Source: Polytrichum commune
Lineage: Eukaryota > Streptophyta > Polytrichopsida > Polytrichales > Polytrichaceae
Direction: 5' to 3'
Length of the DNA stretch: 64,000 nucleotides
Assembly: GCA_950295325.1 (NCBI GenBank)
Contig: OX485805.1
Span: forward strand, 23,857,501 to 23,921,500
The notes beneath the pieces were generated by a model. It did no database searches. It had not been told where the DNA came from and saw only the letters and a list, made by a program, of their open reading frames with translations. Positions 46,611 to 58,900 of the stretch are shown piece by piece. Numbering within the stretch: position 1 is the stretch's first letter; each line of letters starts with the position of its first letter. The translations under genes and the position numbers were made by a program.

Positions 46611-47435
46611 CTAGCTTTCATCAGCAAAGTTGTTGAAAACTTTTTCATCTCCCGGATGTAACTCATAAACATTTGATTCACCAATATATGTCATTGTAGC
46701 CAATGCAATTATTGTCTCTAAGTCTACCATCAAATGATCAGTAAGATCATAGGTCCACTTGTTGTTAGCCCCTTTTTGATACCAACATAAACCAATCTCC
46801 ACGTTTGATGGACGGTCCATCAAGTCAATTGGATCCCTATACTCCACCCAACGATTATCAAACTTCCTCCGCATCCTATAAACTCTCCCAACAAACCAAA
46901 CCTTAACTCGAGTAGATTTTTTTGGCCTACCTCGTTTTTTCACAGTTTTAGCTTCAGGTGTGTTCAAAAAACACACACCACAATCACAACCAAGCTTTAA
47001 CAAAGTGTCATGGTTTCCAACACTCGGGAGTTTAGGCTTCATATATAATATACTAGATTTAATTCGAGTCAACCGATCTTTAGACAAAGAAGGATTGCCA
47101 TTCAATTGACTAACAAGTGTATTTTTAAAATTTCTAGACTCCCCTACCATTACATAAGCCACAACTGACTTTGCATTTGATAGAGAGGGAATTTCAGAAT
47201 GAGGCCATGACAATGCCAGGACTTTCGGTGATTCCCACGGCGGCAGTAACCGTAGGGACGCTGAGAAGCGCTGGAGCAACAGGTGAAAGAAGGAAAAATG
47301 AAGTAGTTGTCGGCAAAAGAAGCAGGCTATGCGAAAAGAGAAAACAAAAACCTTCAGCACCCGACAAAAAAAGAAAACAAAACCTAGGGATGGGAGGGGA
47401 AAAGGGTCCTTGTTACTTTGAGCTGAACGAATCAT
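46611..47435 (-). CDS. Hypothetical protein with AT-hook-like motif
   Basis: A 274-codon frame from ATG at 47435, the longest open frame outside the recognised genes and retroelement. Residues 1-90 are Phe/Leu/Ser-rich and could be read-through of a leader; the Met at residue 96 (47150) is an alternative start. A Cys cluster (CDCGVC, about 150-155) is followed by KKRGRPKKS (about 166-174), an AT-hook core expected to bind the minor groove of AT-rich DNA. It continues with KVWFVGRVYRMRRKF and an acidic C-terminus. I do not recognise the family. It may be a nuclear DNA-binding protein or a piece derived from a transposon. Further exons upstream are possible. Confidence 0.5.
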   Translation of the reverse strand: MIRSAQSNKDPFPLPSLGFVFFFCRVLKVFVFSFRIACFFCRQLLHFSFFHLLLQRFSASLRLLPPWESPKVLALSWPHSEIPSLSNAKSVVAYVMVGESRNFKNTLVSQLNGNPSLSKDRLTRIKSSILYMKPKLPSVGNHDTLLKLGCDCGVCFLNTPEAKTVKKRGRPKKSTRVKVWFVGRVYRMRRKFDNRWVEYRDPIDLMDRPSNVEIGLCWYQKGANNKWTYDLTDHLMVDLETIIALATMTYIGESNVYELHPGDEKVFNNFADES

Positions 47436-47761
47436 TTCAAAACCCTAATACTGCCTCTTTCCCCGATATTACCTTGACACCTTGTACATGATTCATACTA
47501 CCCTATAAGGTTGCTAACGAAAATCTTTAATCCTAGTTAATCCTAATTTCATCCAATATGAAAACTTATGATATGTAGTATAATAACAGTACCATACAAG
47601 TACAATTATTGTATATTTTTTAAAGGCCTTCCATATATGTACGTAACTATAAATTATAACATGTATACCATATGTATACGTAATACGGCAAGGTTCAAAT
47701 CAATACCCTTCCTGTGCACTCACGTATACTCGTACATGTTTAGTACAGTGCACCCCCCGAG

Positions 47762-48263
47762 AGGGCCACTTCACACATGAGCCAAGAGCCATGACCATGA
47801 AATTGTGAGAGCCCAAAAGAAAGTGTCCAAAGGCCGTCCCAACACACCTCCAAAATTACGTAGTGTGGTCACGGACCCTCAAGTCTAGTGCGAAGTCATA
47901 TGTGACCGGACCCTCAACCAAATGCTATTTCAATGAATTTCTATTCATACGAGTCTTCACACATGATAGAATAGAATAAACCAATGGTTGTGAGCAATCG
48001 GAGTGCCCTGGTCTCTTGGTCTTGTGCTAGGCCTACCTCCAAGAGGTGGTTTTTGAAAATAGTCCAAGTGACCATGAAACGTGATCCATTTCGATGCCAT
48101 GTAGGAATCCATGTAGACTTCACATCCACCTTGCATTCACATACTCCATTGGTCCCTCAAGCGTAGTGTGAAGTGAACTTGGACCGGCTCCACCTTTCCC
48201 ACCAATGAGAATGCTTGAAGTGCAATGGTCACGGGCTCTCAGTCTTGTGTGTGAAGTGGCCCT
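47762..48263 (+). mobile_element. MITE family D, copy D1
   Basis: About 502 bp with perfect 16-bp terminal inverted repeats AGGGCCACTTCACACA at 47762 and, inverted, at 48248-48263. No clear target duplication. No coding capacity recognised. An inverted partner lies at 63481-63907. Confidence 0.85.
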
Positions 48264-48376
48264 AAAATATATAGTATTAACTTACTGAAACAGGTCTCCA
48301 TTTTTCAGCAGATGTGGTTCTTGAGAATTGATTGGAGAAGTCCGTGACCATCACCCCTGGGACATTGCAAAGACGT

Positions 48377-48765
48377 AACTGCACTAAATAATGTATACAG
48401 TGTCACCAGACTTTCTATTATTTGTCTTGCTCAACAATGAATCCAAACCTAACATTACTTTGTCGTTCCTTGGTAAATGTTTTTGGGCATTATAGATTTA
48501 CAATGTTGCAATTACAGACGATTACTGAGTAGATTTGCAGCCATATTTCAATCGTCCATGACAATAATACTGTATTTCATCACCAAAAATGTTAGAATGC
48601 AAAATATATCGAAATCTGTTTCAATAATGAGCATGGGTTTCATCCAAATTTGAACCATCGGTTACAGTCTTTGTAAACCTGTTCATGAAAAGCGTCAATA
48701 TGAAAAGCTACCACAGTGATATAAGATACCTCGTGACACTGAACAAAATGAATTTTTGTGCACCA
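48377..48765 (+). mobile_element. MITE family A, copy A4
   Basis: Starts 'gcactaaataatgtataca' and ends with 'cgtgacactgaacaaaatg'. The interior matches A1 and A3 ('attatagatttacaatgttg', 'aatcgtccatgacaat', 'ttcatgaaaagcgtcaa'). Confidence 0.7.
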
Positions 48766-49269
48766 AACTTCAGGAATTCTGGCGTCCTGTTTTCGTTAGA
48801 GATGATGTGCACGCTTGTTCTTGTGTTGAGTAGAAAATAAACCCTAATCTACGAATGATGAACTTTCTTTCTTTCTTTCTTTTTGGTGTAGCTTCCAATT
48901 ACGTCAAAATCTCGTGCTGGGTAGGAAGTTATTTTTAGGGTTTGACGCTCGCTTGTCGTGCTTTGTTGATAGTATCCCCACCCGAGAGGGATGAAACTTT
49001 GTGTTATCCATTCTCAAAGTTCCCTCCTATTACACCTTTTGAACTTGGAAAAAAAAAAACAAAAGAGTTGAGAGCCCTAAAAGCAGCATGCACTAGCAAT
49101 CTTGGAGTAACCCGGCCCCAACGTAATGTACTTCATGAAACTTGAAGGCATGTGCTGGGACAACCACAGGTCTAACTTAATTTGTTTGCTTGAAATTGAA
49201 ATAAGCTAGTGCGTAATATGTATGGTGTTATGTAAGTCACCCCAACCACAATCCTCATGTATGTCTAGG

Positions 49270-49980
49270 GCACATTTTCATGTACCAACCGTTCCAGCAA
49301 AGCAAAATAGATTTCACTAGTGTCTTCATGCATCTTTTCAGCTAAGCATTTCCATGTGGAGTAAGAGGGGCGGGGGGGGGGGGGGGTTCAAAATGTGTAA
49401 TAAATAAATTTTCTTTGTTATCCAGCATGCAAGTTGGAATGTGGTCGTCCTCGCATCTATACACTTTGAATGTTACATGATTAGATTGATTGAAATATTT
49501 ATCTTGATAAGCTAGGAAAACGAAAATGAATCCATAAAATATGAAAAATTCAGGCAAGGTTTGAATAATAAGAACATGGTATCAGAACAACCGGGCCTAA
49601 AATCGTAGACGTGAAAAAATTCAATGTAGAATACAACAATGTCAGGTCCACACTAACAAGTATGAAAATCAAGGTTTTTCCAGCTCAAATGAAAGTCAAT
49701 TGCCGGGTCCCAGGAAAGGGAGGTAGGCAAGTCCCCCTCCTCAACCTTCAACTATCCCCTACCATCGTGTTGGCCAATGGCTTCTCATTTACTAGAGAAA
49801 ATCATCACACACTTCCATGTGAAGGAGGGTCAAAATTTTTGTTATCTCGTGATTTTCACCGACTTCACGCACACAGAAGTGTGCTCCCTATACATGATGT
49901 GTCAATACCTTAGGATGTTGTCTCGTTCGACACAAAAATTTCATTTTTTGAAAGATTTTTGCCACATGTCGTATCCACAC
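49270..49980 (+). mobile_element. LTR-retrotransposon-like fragment E1
   Basis: Aligns in diverged form with 51505-52140 ('gttccagcaaagcaaaatag', 'gcaagttggaatgtgg', 'aggcaaggttt', 'cacatggaagtgtgc'-like end). TGGTATCAGA at 49577 follows a CA and fits a copia primer-binding site. No gag or pol is present, so it would be an LTR plus leader only. Confidence 0.5.
49577..49588 (+). other. Possible tRNA-iMet primer-binding site
   Basis: TGGTATCAGAAC resembles the plant copia primer-binding site complementary to initiator tRNA-Met. It directly follows ...GAACA, compatible with an LTR ending in CA. It could be coincidence. Confidence 0.4.
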
Positions 49981-50109
49981 AGGTCAAAGACCTAAGTAGC
50001 TCAATGTAACGTGGAAATTAGCTTTCAACACTCACAGTGTTGAACCAGACAACAAGGCTACGGTATCGTGGTCACATAGAAAGAAAGATAAATATCATCT
50101 GTTGTCTCT

Positions 50110-50260
50110 TGGTTTGTGATTACTAGTGTTGCATTTGTTGAAACATCAAATCTAGCTAGCGTGTGCATGTTGAGCACATGCACACATGAGGAGGAAAGAG
50201 GTTGTGGAGGTCAGTTGATGCCTGCTCGTGAATCACAATTAGCCAGCACGAGATGTACTT
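50110..50260 (+). mobile_element. LTR-like fragment E2
   Basis: Matches the segment at 51247-51340: 'tgtgattactagtgttg', 'tctagctagcgtgtgcatgt', 'tgagcacatgcacacatg', 'ttgtggaggtca'. A truncated copy of the 5' part of family E. Confidence 0.5.
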
Positions 50261-51234
50261 GAATTTAACTCAAATTCTATTTGCAACTCAATTAATACTT
50301 ATATGGATCAATCTCAAGATGGTGTTCACATTTAAGCTAATAAGCAGTGCCAGAAGACATAAACACATGTTATAACTCATCAGAACTTTCTAATATATTT
50401 ACAATTACTTGTAAGTTGTTTTCAAACTGCCTGAACGATCAACTTATTTTTCCTCCAAACTGAACTATTAAGCTAGAGGTGATGAATCTATGTAAGGTGT
50501 TGTGTAGAATTCAGCTCACCCACAAAAATCTCTCATGTATATCTCAATGTTGGGCGGGTATTAGTTTGATATTGTTGATGACCTCCTGTTCCGGTTTGTA
50601 AAGACAACTTTGAAGCAAAGAACCTCCAGCTCCAGGGTTTCAAAAGCTTTCAAAAGAATGAACCTCCTGTCCCAGCTACCTCAAAACTAAACTCCAAGAA
50701 CTTACACTTTTCGTAAAGAACCCACAACGAATCGACAATTCCTTATAAAGTTCTTTGACTGGGTTTTTAATTCTGGGTTTTTAATTTTTTGAGAACCACA
50801 GTTATGAACCAAATATGGAACAATTAAAGAACCGTGGATGTGAACTCAAAGAACCGCCTCGATAAGCGGCGAGGGGCTTGGAATTCGTGGCGTGTATGTA
50901 AACTCATCCATAATGAATGAAGGGGCTCCAATAAATGAAAATTCCTCTACAAGATTGATGATCTGACACCACTAGACTAAATTGGGATCTCTGACTGTAA
51001 TTCCGGAGTTAGTTTATCTAAGAATAGTAATTTACAAGTTACGATGTAACTCACTGTGTTTTCACCTTCACTACGGATGCGTTTATCCGGACACCACAAA
51101 TCCCTAGCTCCGGCGAAGGCGGTTTGTCGCGAATTCTGAAACCCTCCCAGCATTGGTATATACATGTGATGTATGATCAATATCATGTCCCCCTATACAT
51201 ATATATCTATATACACATGCGAGCTGCCCTTGTC

Positions 51235-52150
51235 TGTTGGTGCTTGTGATTATTGGTGTTGTGAGGTCGTTGACACATTGAGCAAGCTAGCACATGGTGA
51301 GCCCATGTTGAGCCCATGCACACAGCAGGTGGCTGAGGTCACATGTCCTTCGAATCTGCACTGGAAATGCCGCGTGGGGCCACGATTCTCAGTGGACCAG
51401 GCCCATTCAACCTGAAGTATGTATGTGAGTACCGATTCAGGTGTGACGTGAACCTGCTGCTCCTTGACCACTATTCCAGCATGAATGAGGATTGATGATG
51501 TGAGAGTGGAGTTTTCTGTGTGCCGGCCGTTCCGGTGAAGCAAAATAGAGTTTGTAGCTTTCGTCAGTTACATCTTCAAGCATACTTCGAACTGGCCAGG
51601 GCAGTTCCGTGTGGAGGAGGAGTAATTAGGAGGGGTCAACATGTGAGAGATCATGTGAGATTTGCCTTGTTGTCCAACATCATGCAAGTTGGAATGTGGG
51701 ACCGTCCTCTCACTTATCCATTCTGGATGTTGTATGATTGTCACTGTTGTACTTTGTATCTTCATATCCTAGAGAAATTATACTTTGGATCCAAAATACG
51801 AAAATCTCAAGGCAAGGTTTTATTAAAATCAGAATGTGCAAGCACGGAAAACATTGGTATAAACTACCACAACCTCGGGGACCCACACTTACAAGTCCAT
51901 GGAAATTGGGTTTTCTTACTCAAATCGCAGGGAAGAGTTAATTTCTGGGTGTCCTGGAAGTGGCACGCGGTCAAGTTCCCCGACTCCACAAACTTCAACT
52001 TCCCCTACAATCGTGCACGGCGGCCATTAACTTTACTACTTTGGATTTTTTTAAATAGGGGGTCCAAATTTTGGTCGAGTAGTGCTTTTTGCCAACTTCG
52101 CCAGCACATGGAAGTGTGCCCCATAAGAGCACCCATACAGAAATTGATCT
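51235..52150 (+). mobile_element. LTR-retrotransposon-like fragment E3
   Basis: Contains the blocks of both E2 (5') and E1 (3') in one continuous element, which helps define family E. It contains a 217-codon open frame (51520-52173), but the homologous E1 copy does not keep that frame, so it is probably not coding. Confidence 0.55.
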
Positions 52151-52169
52151 GCAAACACGTTACGACTCA

Positions 52170-52400
52170 ATGAATGGGGAGAATTGGCCGCTACTTACAG
52201 ATGAACCGGGTGAGTTTGAGAGATAACTGGTTGAAGCTCAAGACTTCATGAAACTCACCATTCATTCTAATAGAAGACTTTGGAGAATATACCTCCAATG
52301 TATAAAGAAAAACGGAGAGATGTGAACATGTAACCGGTTGGAATTGGAAACACTAGGATCTTGACTGATTATGATGCCCAAAAATCTGCCCGGACACTAT
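52170..52400 (+). repeat. Family F, copy next to E3
   Basis: Matches 44035-44270 in direct orientation: 'gagaattggccgctacttac', 'agatgaaccgggtgagtttg', 'agagataactggttgaa', 'ggaaacactaggatcttgac'. Confidence 0.65.
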
Positions 52401-52552
52401 TCCGGCTCCCTCATGCTAAGTTAGCTGCTTGCATTGGGACCTACCCCGGCTCACCAGCTGGTGCGGGGGAACCATTCTTGTCGTCCACATCATCTTCAAA
52501 TGACAGATGCTCGCCACTTGGGCAATCAAAGCCACACAAAAGAACACCAGTG

Positions 52553-53580
52553 TCCAGCACACCCCCTCATGCCAGGCTCATTTCCAAGTTCTAGGTATCT
52601 TTCCACATCTGCCGATGCGTACTATATGTATATCACCGTGTGATTTCACGGCTCTTGGCGTATCTATTGACTTATAATTCCATCTGCGAGCTGAAACATT
52701 GACATTGTCACTCATCATGATGATATTCTGTCTACAATACCCGGGCGACATTAGTAACCCTAATTCATTTTTTATTCAGTTTAGAAGTTCACTATGTATC
52801 GGCTCGCTGACGAGAACCCGGCAACCGAGCATGTCGATATAAACATTGTGGGCGTTTGGTGAGAAACAACCAGCACATCCCCTCACGCCATGTTCATTTC
52901 CAAGTTCTAGGTATCTTTCACATCTACCGATGCGTACTATATGTATATCACCGCGTGATTTCACGACTCTTGGCATATCTATTGACTTGTAATTCCATCT
53001 GCGAGCTGAAACATTGACATTGTCACTCATCATGATGAAATTCTATCTACAATACCCGGCGATGTTAGTAACGCTGACGAGAACTTGGCAACTGAGCATG
53101 TCGATATAAACATTGTGGGTGTTTGGTGAGAGATAACCAGCACATCCCCTCACGCCGTGTTCATTTCCAAGTTCTAGGCATCTTTCACATCTACCAATGT
53201 GTACTATATGTATATAACTGCATGATTTCACGACTCTTGGCATGTCTATTGACTTATAATTTCAGCTGCGAGCTGAAACTTTGACATTGTCACTCATAAT
53301 GATGATATTCTATCTACAATACCCGGCGACGTTAGTAACCCTAATTCATTTTATATTCGGTTTAGAAGTTCACTATGTATCGACTCGCTGACGGGAACTT
53401 GGCAACCGAGCATGTCGTTATAAACATTGTGGGGCAACCAAATCTTCCAATCATAATTCCTGTATCGATGCGGAGTCCACTCGATTCCAAGTAGGTATCT
53501 TTCACATCTATTGCCAAGTTCCACAATTCGTATATAATTCCATCTGCCAGAAATATCACGCAATCACTTGTGTATTGGCA
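52553..53580 (+). repeat. Tandem array, unit about 270-320 bp, three to four copies
   Basis: Units start near 52553, 52870 and 53137 with 'ccagcacatcccctcacgcc'-like sequence and share 'atttccaagttctagg', 'actatatgtatat', 'gattacacgactcttgg'-like and 'gcatgtcgatataaacattg' blocks. A decayed fourth unit runs from about 53390 to 53580. Confidence 0.8.
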
Positions 53581-53647
53581 CCCGTTAGTAGTCCTTATTG
53601 ATTTGATTTACTTTTTAACCTTTGCAGAATTTCTATTGCACACCAAT

Positions 53648-54035
53648 GGAGGGTTGACCTGTTTGTAATTTCCTCGCACAGGTTTAGAGTTAGTTACTGA
53701 ATCACAAACATTACATTTACATCTAAGGAAAAGTTTCTCATCTCTCTCTCTCTCTCTCTCTCTCACTCTCTGTTTCTGAGCCACAGTTATTGCTCCTACC
53801 CAACTCCACCATGTTTGGATTGCATGATCGAGCATGACGTTTTTTGTGGAGGGTTGACCTGTTTGTAATTTACTCGCGCAAGTTTAGAGTTAGTTACTGA
53901 ATCACAAACATTTCATTTACATCTAAGGAAAAGTTTCTCATCTCTCTCTCTCCCACTCTCTGTTTCTGAGCCACAGTTATTGCTCCTACCCAACTTCACC
54001 ATGTTCGGATTGCATGAGCATGACGTTTTTTTGTA
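53648..54035 (+). repeat. Tandem duplication, period 200 bp, containing (CT)n
   Basis: Two copies starting 'ggagggttgacctgtttgta' at 53648 and 53848. They differ mainly in the length of the internal CT microsatellite and a few bases. Confidence 0.85.
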
Positions 54036-54824
54036 CCTCAGTTTCGCACTGGACAAGAATTCGAGCCACCAGCCATGATTTCAGGGCATCCCGATGATCT
54101 GACTCATGAAATTATTCACCTTAGCCTTCCCTCAAACAGTTATAGAAACCGCTGCCGACAGAATTGCTTGGATCTTCAAGCGACGTAACTACCTATGGAG
54201 TCGAGCTGGATTCTGTATTGGAACCTACGCCCCGCTTCCTTTGTGCTCATCTCGAACAAATTTGCAGATTCAACACTAAAATGCCCTCATCAGATGGAAA
54301 TTGAGGATTGAACAAATAGGCAGAGATTGTAGTTCATAACGAAGGTGGGAATTATCTGCAGTAAACATCTGGGTTAGTGTGGCATAAAAAATTGGTGTGT
54401 CATGTTAATTAGGGTGGCTTGTGTGATTTGTCATGTAACAGTGTCAAGTGTTAAGTGTCATGTGACACCCTCTCTGTGAGTTGTCACAGATTGATTACAA
54501 GACAGTTGATGTGGGTCGTAGATGAATAATATGGGCCATACTAAATCATATGTTTGTTGTAGGTTGTCAGGATGTTGTCATTTAAGCGTAACTTCTTGCA
54601 AACGTATAGAAAAGGCCCACAAAGGACGAGCAAATGGTTGGTGGACCTCACAACCGGAGGACTGGTGATTTACCAGTGTTGTGCAACTTATATCTAGGTT
54701 CATCTCATGTACCAAGAGGATTCTTGAACAAGGTAGGACCAACGGGCTCAAATTCATGTCAGATTGCCCGACGTTGGTTATTTATTTATTTATTCAAACC
54801 ATGTATTGGTTAGGATAGTTCACA

Positions 54825-55260
54825 ATATTTTGGGGGGGAGGTCTATATGACCATTTAATGAGCACAAGAATCTTTTCTTTGATAATATAGAATATATACA
54901 TATGAGCTCTGAAATTTATGAGCAACATAATATTTAAGTTGAGCAACTAGATGATGATCTCTTTCCAAAAGAAGGAGGCTGCAATTAAAAAACTCCAATC
55001 AATCATAGTTGCTTGTTGAAAATTGTACAGTACACAGCATGAGTGCTTCCCATAAACATAAAATCTCGTAAATAAAAGACAATTATGCTTGCCTGATGCC
55101 TGATCCCACGGAATGCAACCAAAGAGCTGAGTAATCTTATGACAGTGGCTCCAACCTCAATTTTCATTTGCTAACTAACACGTATTATGTAATCGCGTGT
55201 TTCATATCGTAGGAGGAGTAGGCTAGTCGGGGAAAAAGTAACCATTTAACACCCATCCAC
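54825..55260 (+). repeat. Dispersed family R, interrupted copy
   Basis: Blocks 'ggttaggatagttcacaata', 'gaggtctatatgaccattta', 'tttgataatatagaatatat' and 'gagctctgaaatttatgag' lie at 54825-54925. The 3' blocks 'ggctccaacctcaattttca' and 'gtgtttcatatcgtaggag' lie at 55145-55215, with about 220 bp inserted between. Confidence 0.55.
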
Positions 55261-55604
55261 CTTAGATTATGAGAAAACAAAGATACACGCACAATACTAC
55301 ATACTGAGAAGCTAGAGCCAGATGAATGGAAAGCATGGCAGCTTGTGTCAGCTAGTTTTATGGCAACCATCATTGTATTGTGGGCCGCTCTAAATCTGTT
55401 AGGAACCGACCAATGCATATAACTTAGACATGGCCACCCAAAAAAATTGTGTACGTTATAACCCTATGACGTGCCCCACACTTGTCCCGGGTTTATTACA
55501 TAGAGGTGAATATAAATGCACCCGGGCCATGAGGGTCTCGGAGTATCGAAGACTTCGCCAAATGACCTTGAGTTGTGTGGCAACATTGAGCTACGTGGGT
55601 GTTG

Positions 55605-55960
55605 TTTCGTTCGTTTTCATGTTTTCCAACTTTCTAGCGATTGGATTTACACAACAATACGTGTGTTGCATTAGCAAACATTTGCAAAAACCGGATCGAA
55701 AATCATACCTCCCTTGATTTTGTTATGGTCGTCGGAGGTGTGTGCTTGTTGAATGCTTCATTGGATACATAGGTCCTCTCAATCGTGTTCATTATTGAGT
55801 GTAGAGTAGTTATTAATGTTGAAGACGTAGTCCAATCTCATTTGAATATTCATCTCTTACTGATGTTTGCTTTTTGATCCATCCTCACTGAACCAAATAC
55901 CAATCAAATCTAGGGGTCCGTTTAAGAAAACGAGCCACTTAAGACCCAATGCATCTACCT
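55605..55960 (+). repeat. Dispersed family G, copy 1
   Basis: Direct-orientation match to 62905-63245: 'gagtgtagagtagtt', 'gaagacgtagtccaatctc', 'atcaatctaggggtccg'-like and 'acttaagacccaatgcatc' blocks. Confidence 0.7.
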
Positions 55961-55999
55961 TGCAAGCATATGAATCTGAAGTGATTGACCTGGAAACTT

Positions 56000-58900
56000 G
56001 TCCTACGTCATTGAGAATTTGCAAATCTACCACTCTACTAGATTTGCATTGCTCTTCCATCGATGCATGACTATTGCCTACTAGGACTCCAATGATGGTA
56101 CTATAAGTCTTATTGATCAGTAGATGATTGTAAAAAAAATCTACTCGCACCACTGCCAATATACGAGTTGCATGCACATGCCTTACGTTAATGAAAGAAA
56201 TATGCAAATTTACCACTATGTTGTAGATTTTCCAGTGACACAGACAATTGCAGATGACTCATATGCCTGTAGTGAACCAATGACCTTTTTGTTGCCCATT
56301 GTGCCCTCTTAAGTTTTAACTCTTAAAGGTCTTAAGGGGCTCAATGTACAACATCAATACACCATGTCTAAGAGTTCTCGCCAAGCATTAGAATTGCATT
56401 CATTATACTTGCGGGATTGTAACTTTACTCATTTCAAGATTGTTTTTCTACGTCAAGGAGAAATCCAAAATAGGTTCATGTGTGTAATTATGATTGATGT
56501 ACTATACTATTCCGTCTCAAATGTTTAGGAATTGAAAGGCAATACTATAAGATGAAAATGTCCCTTTCTTGTACCCATCTATAGATAATCCTCGTCATAA
56601 TGATATTGAAAGTCTGTTGGAAAGGTAAATAGCAAATGATGAGCTTTTCATGGCCTCTCTTAGGTGGCACTATACACATGTCATGGTATGCACATGCACA
56701 AAACATAAAGTGAGACTACACGAATTTGTGTTTTTATGGGTTTTTAAACCAAATTCCTTTTAAAATACTTTTTTTTTTTTTTTTTTGTTGAAAAGCTTGG
56801 ATGCATCGTCTAGCTGTGAGGATGTGATTTTTGACCTATTCATGAAAACTTTTGTTCTTAAAAAATCTCCTTTGCATGAATTAAACATCATTTTGGCATT
56901 TCTATTTTAAGCCCAAGCATTCTAGCGCTTAGGGCTAAATGGTCTCAACGTAATACGTCCCACATTTGGACTCTCAAAATCAACTGATCAGATCTTGCTC
57001 AAAAGTAAGTACTCTTCAAAAAAATAAAAAAATAAAAAAAATGCCATATGTAAGTTGTAGGTTCTAGGGGAGTTTAGTGGAGATTTACGTAGAAACGATG
57101 TGCAAGAAAATATAAGATGAATATATTTGTAAGACATAAATATTGTATTTTGTTTAGATCTACAATAGGCTTTATGATTTGTTCACAAGTAATTTATGTA
57201 CAACATATGGAACCATAAATTATCCTAATTTACTTTTATTTTTTATTTTTTAGTATAGCCTAACAAAATTTGGAATGTATAATCATCCAAATGTTGGCCT
57301 CTAAAGCAGCCACGTCGCCCCTACATTCCCACATTTCCACATTCCCACAACGTTCCCTTGTGGAGGGTGGAGGGTGTAGGGCAAGGTTTTACATTTGTTC
57401 AGTTTGTTTGTCTTCGCTACTTTTGCTCATTCCACACACACTCCTTCTTCATCGTTCAAAACAACAAAGAGATAAGAACTACAAATCCTACACAATAGGT
57501 TGCATCATCAACCTAGGGCTTGTTGTGTAGGTTCAGTTTTGAGATTGCATTGGAAACTGAAAATTGGAAGTTTCCTTCTATTTGATTCTACAACAACTGC
57601 AATGAGGATGAGCACATCACATCTAGGGGGAAAACAAGTTGTGCTCTCATGTCCAGCCAGTAGCTAGTGCATGTGAGAGTCTAACATTTTTGAAGATGAA
57701 GTATTCAACCATACTTATTGGAAGTGGACAAAATTTTATTCTATAGTCTCTACAATGTCAATGAGTTTTAGTTAAAAATATGAACACATATTCTTTGGAT
57801 CATGTGGATGTAGCCTCTCTAAATATATTTGTGTCAACCTATTAGTCCAATTAAATCATTCCCTTTGTATGCAACTAATTTTGTTGCACTATATTATTAT
57901 TATTATTATTATTATTATTATGTATGCTACTACCTTTTGGTATGTGGTATGTGGTGCATGCTAGTGAAAAGTGCAAATGGCCATTCACAACGGGTTCAAG
58001 GAGAAACACCGCACTTTTCAAGTTATCTTGAAAGCTTTAAACACCATTGTTGAATGTGTGCCTCCACATTGAGCCCATGGACCAATTGACATTTGGGGAG
58101 TTGGCTCAACTAAGGGATGCTCTAATTGCTATAAGCAACACCAAATTTTGATGCATAACCATGGCTAATATTTCTATATATACTAGTATTGGGTAGCCGT
58201 GAAGGAGCACAATTTGATGATGTTGGAACTTGGAGCAGGTCTAAATTTGTTTTGGGGACATGTAGTTGTCTTATCGTTTTGATTGCATGTTCAGTTGCCT
58301 TAGCAAGTTTCATCATGTTTATGCAATGTAATTTGTTTAAAGGGTCACCAAGACTTGGAAGTGTGAGATGCCCATTCGAAGTTTATTTATTTATTTGAAT
58401 TTGTGTCTTCCAACACAATTACAAGTATTGTATTTGTTTCCATGGAGCTTTGGTTTGGTTTTTCATTGAGCTACCTAATCTGATGTGAGCCTCATATACA
58501 TTGTTTGCAAAGAAAACTCTTTGAACATTTGTAACCAACTACTATATGTACTAAACCCTAAAAAAACAAGATGTCTTGCATTTGCCAACACGGTTGGTGC
58601 CTTGTGCCCATTGTCATTTGGTTAAATGTATGAATATATTTTTTGGTTTGATTCTTCTCAATTATATGTTTTCTTACCTGACAAACATCAGCAGACAAGG
58701 AACTCCACTTCAATACCACGAGGGATTTTTTTGAACTCGTTTTCTTAAAGATTAATACCTATTAAATTATTGCACAACTTTGGAATCTATAAATACCTAC
58801 AAGGTGGGGGGAAATGATGATAAGTAGAAAATTTTATAATTAAAGGGTCTAAAAAAACTCAAAGACTAAGGTAAATAGCCCATAAACAAATGCTTGGTTC

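Noticed and set aside
51520-52173. 217-codon plus ORF as a protein gene
   Set aside because: It lies in LTR-like repeat E3; the homologous E1 region does not keep the frame and no domain is seen.
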